Shown: positions 31,996 through 42,473 of the stretch, piece after piece | How positions within the stretch are numbered: the first letter of the stretch is position 1 | Layout: every line of letters begins with the position of its first letter | NCBI GenBank assembly: GCA_001839685.1 | Contig: MLAK01000569.1 | Span: 39,194 to 103,193 of the forward strand | Source: Tritrichomonas foetus | Taxonomy: Eukaryota > Parabasalia > Tritrichomonadida > Tritrichomonadidae | Direction: 5' to 3' | DNA length: 64,000 nucleotides | Notes under the pieces: model-generated | Databases searched by the model: none | Told to the model about the DNA's origin: nothing | The model's input: only the letters and a program-made list of their open reading frames with translations | Position numbers and translations under genes: made by a program

Positions 31996-32330
31996 ATGGA
32001 AATCAACAAGCGAAAGGGGAAGTTATTAAATTCACAGCCGATCATAATGGAAGAATCAAATACAATTCTAGAATGGTTTAAAGTTGATCCTGAAGAACTA
32101 TCTGGAAATGGTAAATCGTATGCATGAAAATTGGTTTCATTTAATACAAAACAAAAGTTAAATTCAATATTAAAATCAAAATGAATATATTGAGGAAAAT
32201 TAAAAGCTTGGCAAATAAATGGATTTAAATCTGATTGACTCAATAAGCAATTGATCTCATAAGTATCTAAGAACAAAATAAGTTTGAAATTGTGATTATC
32301 AGAAATATTTTTCAAAGTATTATTTATTAT
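31996..32330 (+). pseudogene. Short gene remnant with several in-frame stops
   Basis: From ATG 31996 the plus frame reads a protein-like sequence (LLNSQPIIMEESNTILEWF, then DPEELSGNGKSYA). It continues after TGA with KLVSFNTKQKLNSILKSK and GKLKAWQINGFKSD, each separated by single TGA codons and one TAA. The stretches between stops look coding, which marks a decayed gene. The 139-codon minus-strand frame over the same place starts convincingly nowhere and appears to be its shadow. Family unknown. Confidence 0.35.
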
Positions 32331-33888
32331 ATCAGAGTCATTACACAACATAGCAAACTGATAATGCATATTTGTAATCGATAATAAAATGTCATTAAAA
32401 GAAAAGACAAATTTTATTTCGTTTTTAATCTGAATTAGAAAAATAAACTGAATCCCATTAAAAGGGACGAAATAAATTCACACAATTCCTTTTCATCAAA
32501 TGGTTAAAAATATAACATGATTAGTGATTGAAAATATGGTTTCGAATGTTTCATCATGCTATACAAACTGGAATCAAAAGGAAAGTGACAAACAACTGGG
32601 CTTTATCATTTCCATGTACTCCCCGTCTGTTTAAAATTTCATATGCTACGTTATTCCACTTCCATCGATGACAACTCTTGATAAAACTTATAGGAATTAC
32701 ATGAATTAATCTAATACATACCGATATATTAAGAGCACAATGTTCTATATTTAAACAGATTTAATACACTTTGGAAAGAACAGAATATGCAAAAATAATT
32801 GTGATCATTCTTCTCTAGCCTTTTTAATGATACTTATTTGGTTCAACATATAAAAACTGAGAAAGATTATATAATTAACGTCATTGATAAACATAATTCA
32901 TAAACATAAACACATCAGGCAATGAGTATTGTACATGAGAAGAATGTTGGTGAACCATCTGATGTTTTATTATTAGCAAATTTAACTTCTCATGTAATGG
33001 ATAAAGATATATCATTCCAGAATAAATATATTGATTATGAGTCATTAGCAAACATCATGCAGAATCATGCAACTAAAAATAATATTCCATTACAATATTT
33101 CATGTAAATGGAGATTATCATGATTGGTCATGTGGTAATAAAAATTATAATTTGATGCATATCATCTCACTTATATAAGAGACACACTGTGTATAACTCA
33201 TTTTTTACTCTTAACCTGATTCCTCGTTGGAACAAAGGTCAGTCTCGCTGATTCTGTGTCCCCTTTTTGGAGACCTCAAAAAATTTATCGAAGCTTACAT
33301 AATGAATCTCTCTTCATTACATATCAGGTTCTATGTCCAATTCTTGGACAATGATCTCCATCTAATTTTCTCTGAATATTATCGAGCTTACCTTTTCTTT
33401 ATGTCGACATATTTATGGTTCAGAGTGATAGTATTCGCTTGAAATCTGTGCTGTGTTCACTTTCTTCATTATTCGATGTTCTTGGTTTTGATAATTAGTT
33501 TTTAAGTGAATGATTCTTGATATTATAATTTCGAATTACTTTCTTTAAATTTGCGATCTCATCATAAAGTAACATTTTCCTTGCAAGCAAGGACCTTGTT
33601 AAATTTATTCATTAGCAAGCAGAAATTGGCATATCTAACAGGCGTATATTTTCAATACCGAATGGCGTTATGGGGATGTTCATTGTTCATTTGATTGTGG
33701 TTTAGTAAACTTTAGATATTTTCTTGGTTCATTAATCTCATGGGCTTCAATAATTTGAAAAGTCAATGATCAAAACAATCTGGAACATCTAAACATAATA
33801 AATACCTAATTTAGTAATTCATTTCACCACTTTTTTTTAATATCTTCTCTTCTCGAAGAAGATAAAAGAATCTAGGCGAGATTGGAAG
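32331..33888. other. Mostly non-coding, with a 61-codon ORF at 32922-33107
   Basis: The small ORF starts at an ATG in the sequence CAGGCAATGAGT and is acidic-hydrophilic with no known domain. The rest has broken frames. No RNA gene was seen. Confidence 0.3.
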
Positions 33889-34190
33889 TTATTCTTGTGG
33901 AGAAGGTAGTGCTGTTAAAGGTAATGCACCATTATCGTCTGAGAGTCTACAATTACAAAATATTTGTTTCCATTCTTTCAAGAATAAATAAGCAACTATG
34001 AATAATTTGATTATACTCATTAAAATTATTTGATAATGATCATTATTTATTATCAAATGATAACTACTTGTTTTCAAACCATTAACACAAATGAATGATG
34101 ACTATTATCTGGAGTTGATAAACGCATCGGAGTTAATGTTGGTGTTGAAGTTTCAGTTGGTGATTGTGATATCGCACAATGAATTCTATC
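33889..34190 (-). pseudogene. C-terminal remnant of a BspA-like surface protein
   Basis: On the minus strand a Thr/Ser/Pro-rich stretch (AISQSPTETSTPTLTP) is followed, after a TGA and frame change near 34080, by a hydrophobic helix (IILMSIIKLFIVAYLFL) and a short polar tail ending LPLTALPSPQE before the stop. A T/P-rich stalk, one membrane helix and a short cytoplasmic tail make up the C-terminus of many trichomonad BspA-like surface proteins. The leucine-rich ectodomain is absent upstream. It ends about 100 bp before the start of the divergent RCC1-type gene. Tentative. Confidence 0.35.
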
Positions 34191-34286
34191 GTTTCACCAC
34201 ATAAAAAAATACGCACTTTTGACATACCCCAACTTGAGGATGTTTTTCTGTGAAATGACATTTGATATAAAATTTTTTTCAAAAAG

Positions 34287-36599
34287 ATGAATGAATCGTC
34301 AATTTATACTGCTGGGTCATCAGAGAACAAAGGAATCGGTCGAATCGGAAAAAAAGATGACCTACCTGGTAAAATAATCACACCGCCTGGTTATATTACC
34401 CACCTTGCACTTGGCTGGAAACATGGACATTGCGTTATCAACCAAAAAGAATTTTATTCGTGGGGTCTCGGTGACTCTTGGCGACTTGCAACAGGAAATA
34501 AATTACATCTCGCTGAACCAACTCGTGTCAAAACTTTTCCAGAGAATTTTATATTCGATATGCTTGTTGCTGGCGACAAATTCGGAGCCGCTTTAAATAC
34601 GCAAGGTCAAATTTATGTATGGGGAAGTGGTTATTCCCACACGCCAACAAAACAGTCAATGATTAACATTCCCGCGGTTTATATCTCAGCCTCTCAAAAA
34701 ACGCTTGTTGCAGCACTCGAAAACGGTCAAGCGGTCACAGTTCTTCGTAAAAATCAGCCGTCTTTTATTCAAATTCCAAACGAGACGATTACTCTTGTTG
34801 CTGCAGGATCAGATAATTTCATATGCGTTTGTAAATCTGGCCATGCCTTTTCTTGGACAGAATCTTCTAGCCCTGTGTTTCTTGAACTTTCACAATCACC
34901 AATGATTCGTTGTTTTGCTTATCATAATAATTATTATTTTATTAGTGACGATAATAAAATATATTGCTATGGTGGAAATGAAGATGGTTCGCTTGGTGCT
35001 GGACGAAATGGGCGAGTTGTTAGTCCCATTCTAATGACAGATACTCCATTTGTATCACCTATTGTGCAAATTGCTATTGGTGATGATTTTGCACTTGCTT
35101 TAACATCAGATGGAACTGTTTATGGTGCAGGAAATGCGGAGAACAATCGAACAATGATTTCCCGTTTAAATCGAACAACACACACCAAATTCATTGAATG
35201 CGACCTTTTGAAAGAATATCATGTTACTCAAATTGCTGCTGGATGCTTTACTTCTGCCGTTTTAGTGAACGGAGCACCACCTCCACATCTTGATCCACCT
35301 TACAAATCACTTAGTGAAGTACCAACTCCAGAAACTATGTCAATGATGATGGTTGCTGATAATTCCAGCGTTTTGGTTGGTCCAAATCCCGAAGTTTTCA
35401 CGAAACTTGGAATAAAACCAGGCGATATACTCAAAAAAGGTGATTACAGATACAAAGTACTCGGAATAAGTGAAGGAAACGATGTTGTTGTTGCAAATAA
35501 TGATTTGAAAATAGTTTTCTTAAAATCTGATAATTTTGTTGAAGAGTTCTTCCTTGAAATTCGAAATAATTCAAGAATTGAAAGTCATAATACGGTTGAT
35601 GGAAGAACGATTGTTGTTGATTTAAGTTTAGCTGATTTAATGGAACTTGGTGGTTATAAGCCAAATGATATGCTTTGGGATGGAAGTAAAATCATTGGAA
35701 CTCGTGGAAACAGACTTTTTGCATTAAACAAAGATGGATTTTTGACAGAAGTGAGCAACTCTACAGTTGAAAAAGTCATTCGAAATGGAGTAGAAATATT
35801 CCAACACAAGTTTATTAATGGGAAGTCATATATCGTTGAACCAACGAACGAAACAAAAAATGTCTACTGTTGTAATGAATTTGGTGCAGGGGTTGTTTTT
35901 GGAAATGTTGGTGATAAAATGTGCATTCAATATGCATCCTTATTTGGTTTACTCAAAATCTGCGATGAAGACATTTTCACATGCAGAAAACACCAAACTA
36001 TTCTAAATAGTGCAGGTAAACAGAACAGTAATTCAAGTAATGAAGAAAAAGACTGTGGTTTGATTGAAAAGAAAACTTTCTATGATGAATTTATGACTAA
36101 AGTTGAAGTTTTTATTGATAATGAAGAAATAAATGGAATTCTTCCATTTGATCTTGTAAATACACCACGTGGACTTGGAACTGTTGCTGGTTTCTTGGAA
36201 AGTACAAATAGAGTTGCCGTGTTTCTTGAAAATTGTAAATCAAATTATGGAACTGTTTCGCTTTTTAATAGTGACGAAATTCATTCTTGTGGTAGATTTT
36301 TCACATCACTTATCGTTGAAAATGGCATAAGTGCAAACACAGATGATTTAGTTGCATTTAAACTTATTCCCTATGATGAAGTTCAATACAAAGATATTAG
36401 GTGGTTTGTTAAAGGATTTCGAAATGGAAAACTTGTTTTAGAAGATGAAAAAAAAAATGGTATTGAAATTAATGGAGAAGAAGCTCAAAATGAAATTATT
36501 ATTTTACGCCGTCATATGATGGCTACTTGCGAGCAAGCTCTTGAAGGAACTGCACTCTTCTGCTCCAAAGAAAAAAATTCAACAATTCCAAAGATTTGA
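34287..36599 (+). CDS. RCC1-like beta-propeller with repeated C-terminal modules (paralogue 2)
   Basis: 770 residues from ATG 34287. RCC1-type repeats cover about 1-335; units include YSWGLGDSWRL, IYVWGSGYSH and IYCYGGNEDGSLGAGR. Several are poorer in glycine than classic RCC1. Residues about 365-760 hold repeats of the same small module as in the 7479 gene, such as LGIKPGDILKKGDYRYKVLG and LPFDLVNTPRGLGTVAGF. Overall length, order and the opening IYTAGSSENKGIGRIGKK (compare ILSSAGYHGEGRLGRKG) show that the two genes are paralogues, now well diverged. The stop is TGA. A TTTTCAAAAAG motif ends directly before the ATG. No catalytic residue is apparent; a binding or scaffold role is likely. Confidence 0.8.
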   Translation: MNESSIYTAGSSENKGIGRIGKKDDLPGKIITPPGYITHLALGWKHGHCVINQKEFYSWGLGDSWRLATGNKLHLAEPTRVKTFPENFIFDMLVAGDKFGAALNTQGQIYVWGSGYSHTPTKQSMINIPAVYISASQKTLVAALENGQAVTVLRKNQPSFIQIPNETITLVAAGSDNFICVCKSGHAFSWTESSSPVFLELSQSPMIRCFAYHNNYYFISDDNKIYCYGGNEDGSLGAGRNGRVVSPILMTDTPFVSPIVQIAIGDDFALALTSDGTVYGAGNAENNRTMISRLNRTTHTKFIECDLLKEYHVTQIAAGCFTSAVLVNGAPPPHLDPPYKSLSEVPTPETMSMMMVADNSSVLVGPNPEVFTKLGIKPGDILKKGDYRYKVLGISEGNDVVVANNDLKIVFLKSDNFVEEFFLEIRNNSRIESHNTVDGRTIVVDLSLADLMELGGYKPNDMLWDGSKIIGTRGNRLFALNKDGFLTEVSNSTVEKVIRNGVEIFQHKFINGKSYIVEPTNETKNVYCCNEFGAGVVFGNVGDKMCIQYASLFGLLKICDEDIFTCRKHQTILNSAGKQNSNSSNEEKDCGLIEKKTFYDEFMTKVEVFIDNEEINGILPFDLVNTPRGLGTVAGFLESTNRVAVFLENCKSNYGTVSLFNSDEIHSCGRFFTSLIVENGISANTDDLVAFKLIPYDEVQYKDIRWFVKGFRNGKLVLEDEKKNGIEINGEEAQNEIIILRRHMMATCEQALEGTALFCSKEKNSTIPKI

Positions 36600-37331
36600 A
36601 GAAGGAATTTCAATATTTACTTGTCCTATTATTCAGTGTAATTGACCATATAATCATAGAAATGTTTTCGAGATGAATAATATTAAGTTCTTTTTTTACT
36701 ATACATTTAATTTCGTATAGATATTTTGAACTTAATAATAGCTGATACAGTTACATTATAATGTTTGTAAAAAAAAGTTGTAATAATTTTAATTGATTAT
36801 TTTATGTATTATTTTTTATCCTTTTTCTACATGCACCTCTAAAAACTGTTGCTAGTGACTAACACTTTCATTTTGAACTTATTTCAGCGTAATATGGCCT
36901 TGTGATCGAAATGGTCTTGCCTGTGTTGCCTGATGTCACATCATCTGAAAATATTTTGATGACTCTATCTTTTTCAAATAATCACTATATCATTAGAGTT
37001 AAATTTTTCTATGAATTGAACAGCGCCATGGAAAAAGCGAAATTCATTTAAGTAAATGAAAGAAGGCATGTTTTGATACAGGATATTCGAATCATCTTTG
37101 AAATTTCCTACTTTTTGATTTTATGTTTTCGCGATTGCCATTAGAAAATGATGAATTATTAAATTAATCATTTGAAATATCAATCTGAGATTGTTATTCG
37201 AAAATAATGAATTAATAAACTATCCATATATTGAATTTAGGAATAGATTCTGAAATTATTCGTTAAGGCAATAAACACCATAATCAGAAAACAAATAAAA
37301 TATATCAAAATCATCATTTGTAACGCGCCAA
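36600..37331. other. Intergenic, no gene seen
   Basis: 732 bp between co-oriented genes, AT-rich, frames broken. A GCGCCAAA word overlaps the following start codon (37325-37332). Confidence 0.55.
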
Positions 37332-38009
37332 ATGATTGATAATAAAGAGAACCAAGAAAAGGAGAAGAATTCTGGTCAAGTTGATGAACTCTATGATGAT
37401 GAAGAATGGATTTATTATAGTTTCATTCATGAACAGAACAATGAATTTACAAAGAATGAAAACACGAATCTTGACAAAACTAATAATTTCTTACAATCAG
37501 AATCTCGCACCAAATCAGCTAAACTACAACCAAAACCAATGAAAAAAGTATTAAACCAAAGGAGAGAAGCAATGCAAGATCATTCCTTCAAATCACATCT
37601 TTTAAATGAAAATCCATATCTAGTTAACAATCATGTGCTTTTTAAGACAAGTATTACTAATTGTCAGCCATACTTTGATAGTGAAAGAAAACAAAGATAT
37701 CATTCATATGAGAAAAAAAGACTTGAAAGAAGGCATCGTGAAATCGGCGATAATTTTGAATTCCATAAAACGCACGTTTTTATGTGGCTAAAACAAAAAA
37801 ATCTTGATTTATTATGTTTATGCAATTTAAGGAATATCATTAGAATGTTGAAAACACGAATGAAAAATGATCCACCTGGACGAAATGAAGAAAGAGACAG
37901 AGTTTGTACATACTATTATTTAGATTCACATTGGAGTAACATTGAAGATAGGGCAATAATTAAAGAATCATGTATAGAATATTTGAAAGAGAATCATTTA
38001 TTATACTAA
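37332..38009 (+). CDS. Orphan charged protein
   Basis: 225 residues from ATG 37332. The first 90 residues are acidic-to-basic low complexity. The centre (about 115-140) is very basic (KRLERRHREIG), and the last 90 residues are helical and hydrophobic enough to fold (LWLLCNLR-like pattern, IIRMLKTRMK). No family was recognised. The 195-bp distance to the next co-oriented gene leaves little room for an independent promoter, but nothing shows co-transcription. A GCGCCAAA word, the inverse of the E2F-type TTTGGCGC, covers its start codon. Codon use resembles its neighbours and the frame is clean, so I take it as real. Confidence 0.55.
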   Translation: MIDNKENQEKEKNSGQVDELYDDEEWIYYSFIHEQNNEFTKNENTNLDKTNNFLQSESRTKSAKLQPKPMKKVLNQRREAMQDHSFKSHLLNENPYLVNNHVLFKTSITNCQPYFDSERKQRYHSYEKKRLERRHREIGDNFEFHKTHVFMWLKQKNLDLLCLCNLRNIIRMLKTRMKNDPPGRNEERDRVCTYYYLDSHWSNIEDRAIIKESCIEYLKENHLLY

Positions 38010-38204
38010 AAAAATGCAGGAAACTCACAAAAATATGCTCTTCTCATATTCTTTAGAACTAAATTTGCCATTGGATTTTCCCTCACTCATTTTTTATCGT
38101 GATAAATTAGGAAAATTAAAAAAATCATCAACTTTTTCTTAGAAACGGTATGGCGAAAAACGATAGTTTTATATTTGTTTTTTGTTTAGTTTTCCGAAAA
38201 ACTA

Positions 38205-41200
38205 ATGAGAGGGAAAAAAACATTCTCACCCCAATCATATAAGCCAAAAACTTATAGCCAGAGATCAAAAAGCATTTCTTTGACAAAAAACAGAAATCTA
38301 AATTTTTCCATTGATTCAATGAATCAAACATTTTCTGGTGAAATTTCTCAAAATACTAAATTACAAAATATATCAAATGTAAATCACACAAAAAAAAGAC
38401 AATCATCTTATAATGACAGTCTAAACTCTGATTTGCTTTCAAAAACTCTTTCTAGCTCATATTATAGAGATGGACTAAACAAAGATAAAACCAACATTCA
38501 TCGGAAAAACCTCAAAACAGATGTAACTCTTGATAAAACCCCAAAACCAATCGATGCAGAAAATAAAAACAATTCCAATAACATTTTAAATGACAATAAA
38601 AGCAGTTTTCAAAAGATATCTTTAAATAATTCTAACAATATTGGCGAAAATAAAACAGTTCAATCATCTAGTTCTTCATCTGCAAAGCGAAAGCGACTTC
38701 AAAATATGACATTGCACATAAACTCTCAACTGTATCAAAATAATGATAAATATTTTCGAATCAAACAATTTATAATTCTTACCAGACAGCTCCCCAAAAA
38801 TGAAAAACCAAGAATATATATAAATGATAAACCTTTTGAAGATGATTTGAATATAGACGTTTTAGATATCATGAAAAATATTCATTCAAATGATAGTGTT
38901 TCTATTACCACTTCATTTGAGTTTGTTATATCAAATCGCATAATTAAACACTGTTTTGATAAGGATGATAAAGTTTCAGATGCTATTAACATCATTAAAT
39001 CTCAATATAATATTAGTGGTGATTTTCAAATATATAATATTAGCAATCTATTTGAAGGTAGCATCATGAAACATATGAATCCAAAAATGACTTTATACAA
39101 ACATGTTTATGAGAATAGCAAATTATGTTTGTTGAAAAAGAATGATTTAATTGTTATTGACTCTCAAAATCGTGATTATTGTATAATTGAAATCCATGAG
39201 AATTTTACTGGATTTGACATTTTGCGAGAATATGTCTCAACAAAAAAAATTAACGATTCAGGAAAAATGCTTGATTTATATTCCGATTTTAAAAAAGAAG
39301 ATAGATTAAATCCTAATAATATGATAGATGGTAATATTTGTTCACGACATTTTCTATTTATTGATATAGTTAGATATATTAATGTAGAAATCAATAATAA
39401 TGTCAGACAAATTAAATTTAGTGAATCAGAAACGATAGAATCCTTAAAAAACAAAATAATTACACAATTAGCACCTTTGTCAATTGATCCTAAATATAGT
39501 GATTTAGTCAAAACAACCAAAGATATTCTCCAAAAAGAAAAATTAGTGAAAAGATATTCCCATTCTGAGAAAATTATATTTGTTATTCTATACAAATTCA
39601 GTTGGAACACGCAAAGCGAGTTTTTCATGTTTCCGCTAAATTCACAAATAAAAGATATTTTTTCCTTAAAATCAAATTTGAATTATGATTTTAATACTGT
39701 AAAAGTTAACAATGAAATTATTACTGATACCAACTCCTTTATTTTTGATAAATGTTATAAGAAAAGAATTTATTTAATGAAATTGGATGTTATTGAGAAA
39801 GTTGATTTTTGTTTTAATAATAAATTCAATAAGATCTTAGAACTCCCAAAATCTACGAATTTTGGAATAATCAAAAGCTATTTTTATTTTGATACTAATA
39901 ATAGTTTATTAATTAATCCTGATACAAGCTTGAGAAATAATTTTCCTCCGATGAATACTAATTCGATTAAAATAAGATATGAAGAGCAAGAAGTCAACGA
40001 TATAGATACAATAGAATCAATTAATTACCAAAATGATAAACAAATATTGGTTTTGCTAAGTGAATGGGATTTTAATTTTTGCTCAATTTCTGGTAAATTT
40101 TATAATACATTTACTATCAAGTCAAACACTCAAGTTAACCAAGTAATCAGAAATATTTATGAAAAAACTGGAAAAATATTCAAAATAAAAGCTGGAATAG
40201 CACTTCTGAGCAAAGATGATATCCTTGAAAATTATATTAATGATAAAAAGTTTCAACCTTTTACTCTAATCCTCGATAATCCAACCTTTTCATTTAATTA
40301 TAACAATGTAATTTGTGAATTTCAATTACCTAACGATTGTATAGTCGGTGAAGCCAAATCCATTATTGCACCAAATGTGAAAAGTCATAGAATTACCATG
40401 TTTAATAGTGATAGGAAACCAATGAATAATAATGAAAAACTCCTGCCCTTTCAAACATTTGATATTAAAATTAATCCAATGGAATATCTTTTTGTTTATG
40501 AAAATTTGAAACTCAAACTTTCAATTGATGATAACATGCCCATAAATTTGGTAAAAGAGTTACTAATGAAAAAATTCAATATTGAGAAGAAAATAAATGA
40601 CTCACTTTTAATTAATCAAGATGCAAATAAGCTGGAAATTGATTTATTTTTATTTGATATCAAACTGGAAAATACTAAACATTTAACTGATTACAAAATA
40701 CCTAAAAATTGCGAAATTGTTGTTCAACCCAATATACGAAATTATACATTTAGAATAGGAAAAGAAACGAATATTTACAAATTATTTCATGACACAACTT
40801 TTAAGGATATTAAATTAGCTTTTTCACAAACAAAATCATTTGACACCAATAAAATTATCATCAAAAGGATTAAAAATGAAGAACTTCATGAGCAAAAAGT
40901 TTACCAATTTAGAAATGATGACTATTTTTTAGTTGATTTTTGTGAAAATAACGAAATTCAAATCTTTGGACAATTATTTTATTCTCAAAATCGCGTCAGT
41001 GACTTACGAAAATATCTCGAAGAAAAAGAAAGCAAGAAAAATGTAGTTTTGAAATATTGTGATCAATATTTGTATGACAATATCAAATTATGTGATATTC
41101 CGAACATTAACAAAATTGAATATTCTTTCAATGATAAAGAAGTTGATGACTTTGAATTTATTTTTGATGGATCTTTCACTAAAATTGTTACAAACCCCAA

Positions 41201-42149
41201 ACGAATTTTGTGCTTTACATATGATACTACAGTTTTTGATGCTAAATGCGTTCTTGAGGATATAACTTGCAGAAGTGATATTTCTCTCACAATTAATAAT
41301 TATTTACTTGATGATGACCAAAAATTGTTTGTTATTGGAAATCTAATTAATGTTAGCATTGTTAGTAGAGGTATCAAGCTTGTTTTCAATAATAAGGTAT
41401 TTCGTAAATCATTGAATTTAAATGATAAAATAATTAACATTAAAAATAGTTTTAGAGAAAATAATATTTTTGGTAAAAATGTTTCTTGTGATGACATAGA
41501 GCTCATTTACAATGGAAATGTTCTAAACAATGATTCAATGCTATCTGAATATGTTTCTGATTTGATTCCCACAATCAATATGAACAACAGCTATATTAAT
41601 ACAATTGAAAACACCCATAATAATGACAATAGTACTGAAAATAATGATTCCGAATCAGCCATTTATATATTTGTTCGTCAACAATTTGGTGATAAAATGT
41701 TTGAATCTTCTTATAATTTAGGCAAACCTGTTGAAAAATTGATTTTCCATACTCTAAACGATGAAATTTTTTCATTGGATTATGATGAAGATACAAAAGT
41801 AGTTAAACAAATTAAAGAAAAACTCGCTAAACTTAAAAAAGCAGATCCTGTTGATTTTTCTATTTGTATAACAAATAAAAATAATTCCATGTTTTGTTGC
41901 ATCTACAATAAAGAAAACATTAGGAAATATTTCAATGATAAATGCATTTTGCACATTATTGAAGCAAATAACAACATAGATATTTATCCAAGTAAGATAA
42001 AAAATATTCCTGATGAAGAACTTTCTAAAGTTTTATCATATGATAATGCAAATAAAATATATAAAAAATGTGGTGGTGACACTAATTTGTTTATTAGAAC
42101 AATAGTTCATTATCGAGATAAGATTATTATGAAAAATTGTGCGTTTTAA
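38205..42149 (+). CDS. Giant protein made of serial ubiquitin-like domains
   Basis: 1314 residues from ATG 38205. Residues 1-160 are a disordered Ser/Asn/Lys-rich head. The rest repeats a beta-grasp pattern of 80-100 residues: a strand, then an xDAxxxIK-type helix, then a strand ending in an N/D-G turn. Good examples are DKVSDAINIIKSQYNISG, ETIESLKNKIITQLAP, DCIVGEAKSIIAPNVKSHRI, and DKIINIKNSFRENNIF followed by IELIYNGNVLNNDSMLSEYV. That last unit matches the ubiquitin core order (helix, L-x-Y-N-G, long L...L..Y segment) best. I estimate around ten copies. No diglycine end is visible, so it is not a conjugation precursor. Function unknown; a scaffold binding ubiquitin-system or cytoskeletal partners is possible. 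The stop codon forms TAAA. Confidence 0.6.
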   Translation: MRGKKTFSPQSYKPKTYSQRSKSISLTKNRNLNFSIDSMNQTFSGEISQNTKLQNISNVNHTKKRQSSYNDSLNSDLLSKTLSSSYYRDGLNKDKTNIHRKNLKTDVTLDKTPKPIDAENKNNSNNILNDNKSSFQKISLNNSNNIGENKTVQSSSSSSAKRKRLQNMTLHINSQLYQNNDKYFRIKQFIILTRQLPKNEKPRIYINDKPFEDDLNIDVLDIMKNIHSNDSVSITTSFEFVISNRIIKHCFDKDDKVSDAINIIKSQYNISGDFQIYNISNLFEGSIMKHMNPKMTLYKHVYENSKLCLLKKNDLIVIDSQNRDYCIIEIHENFTGFDILREYVSTKKINDSGKMLDLYSDFKKEDRLNPNNMIDGNICSRHFLFIDIVRYINVEINNNVRQIKFSESETIESLKNKIITQLAPLSIDPKYSDLVKTTKDILQKEKLVKRYSHSEKIIFVILYKFSWNTQSEFFMFPLNSQIKDIFSLKSNLNYDFNTVKVNNEIITDTNSFIFDKCYKKRIYLMKLDVIEKVDFCFNNKFNKILELPKSTNFGIIKSYFYFDTNNSLLINPDTSLRNNFPPMNTNSIKIRYEEQEVNDIDTIESINYQNDKQILVLLSEWDFNFCSISGKFYNTFTIKSNTQVNQVIRNIYEKTGKIFKIKAGIALLSKDDILENYINDKKFQPFTLILDNPTFSFNYNNVICEFQLPNDCIVGEAKSIIAPNVKSHRITMFNSDRKPMNNNEKLLPFQTFDIKINPMEYLFVYENLKLKLSIDDNMPINLVKELLMKKFNIEKKINDSLLINQDANKLEIDLFLFDIKLENTKHLTDYKIPKNCEIVVQPNIRNYTFRIGKETNIYKLFHDTTFKDIKLAFSQTKSFDTNKIIIKRIKNEELHEQKVYQFRNDDYFLVDFCENNEIQIFGQLFYSQNRVSDLRKYLEEKESKKNVVLKYCDQYLYDNIKLCDIPNINKIEYSFNDKEVDDFEFIFDGSFTKIVTNPKRILCFTYDTTVFDAKCVLEDITCRSDISLTINNYLLDDDQKLFVIGNLINVSIVSRGIKLVFNNKVFRKSLNLNDKIINIKNSFRENNIFGKNVSCDDIELIYNGNVLNNDSMLSEYVSDLIPTINMNNSYINTIENTHNNDNSTENNDSESAIYIFVRQQFGDKMFESSYNLGKPVEKLIFHTLNDEIFSLDYDEDTKVVKQIKEKLAKLKKADPVDFSICITNKNNSMFCCIYNKENIRKYFNDKCILHIIEANNNIDIYPSKIKNIPDEELSKVLSYDNANKIYKKCGGDTNLFIRTIVHYRDKIIMKNCAF

Positions 42150-42473
42150 ATGAATGTTTTTATAAAATATTAATTCTGACTTTTTTTTATTTAACAAAGA
42201 TTTTCTTCTGGTAATTAATATTGAATAGACCTGCAATAATACTGAGTCACAGTAATTGCATTGTGAGATGAATATAAAGTCAGAAAAGACACTTCTGTAG
42301 AATTTTTGTATCAAAGAAATGAAAAACATATATGGATAATTCTTTCAGAAAGGAAGATTCTAAAATCATATATAGAATAGAATAGAATCAATATTTTTTT
42401 TGTTCGTTAAAAAAAGCTTTTAATCAAATAAATAAATAGTAATATGGATAGAAAATTAGAAAGCAAAGTGAAT
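42150..42473. other. Intergenic between convergent genes
   Basis: 324 bp with AT-rich 3' flanks of the ubiquitin-like-domain gene and the phosphatase gene. Nothing else was seen. Confidence 0.55.

Noticed and set aside
17203..32330. Reassignment of TGA to a sense codon, suggested by TGA inside several frames
   Set aside because: Intact genes (ENY2-like, both RCC1-type, PP6-like, kinase-module) end in TGA, and the affected frames also contain TAA, TAG and shifts.
31950..32369. 139-codon minus-strand ORF
   Set aside because: The plus strand over the same span shows protein-like segments separated by single stops; the minus frame looks like its shadow.
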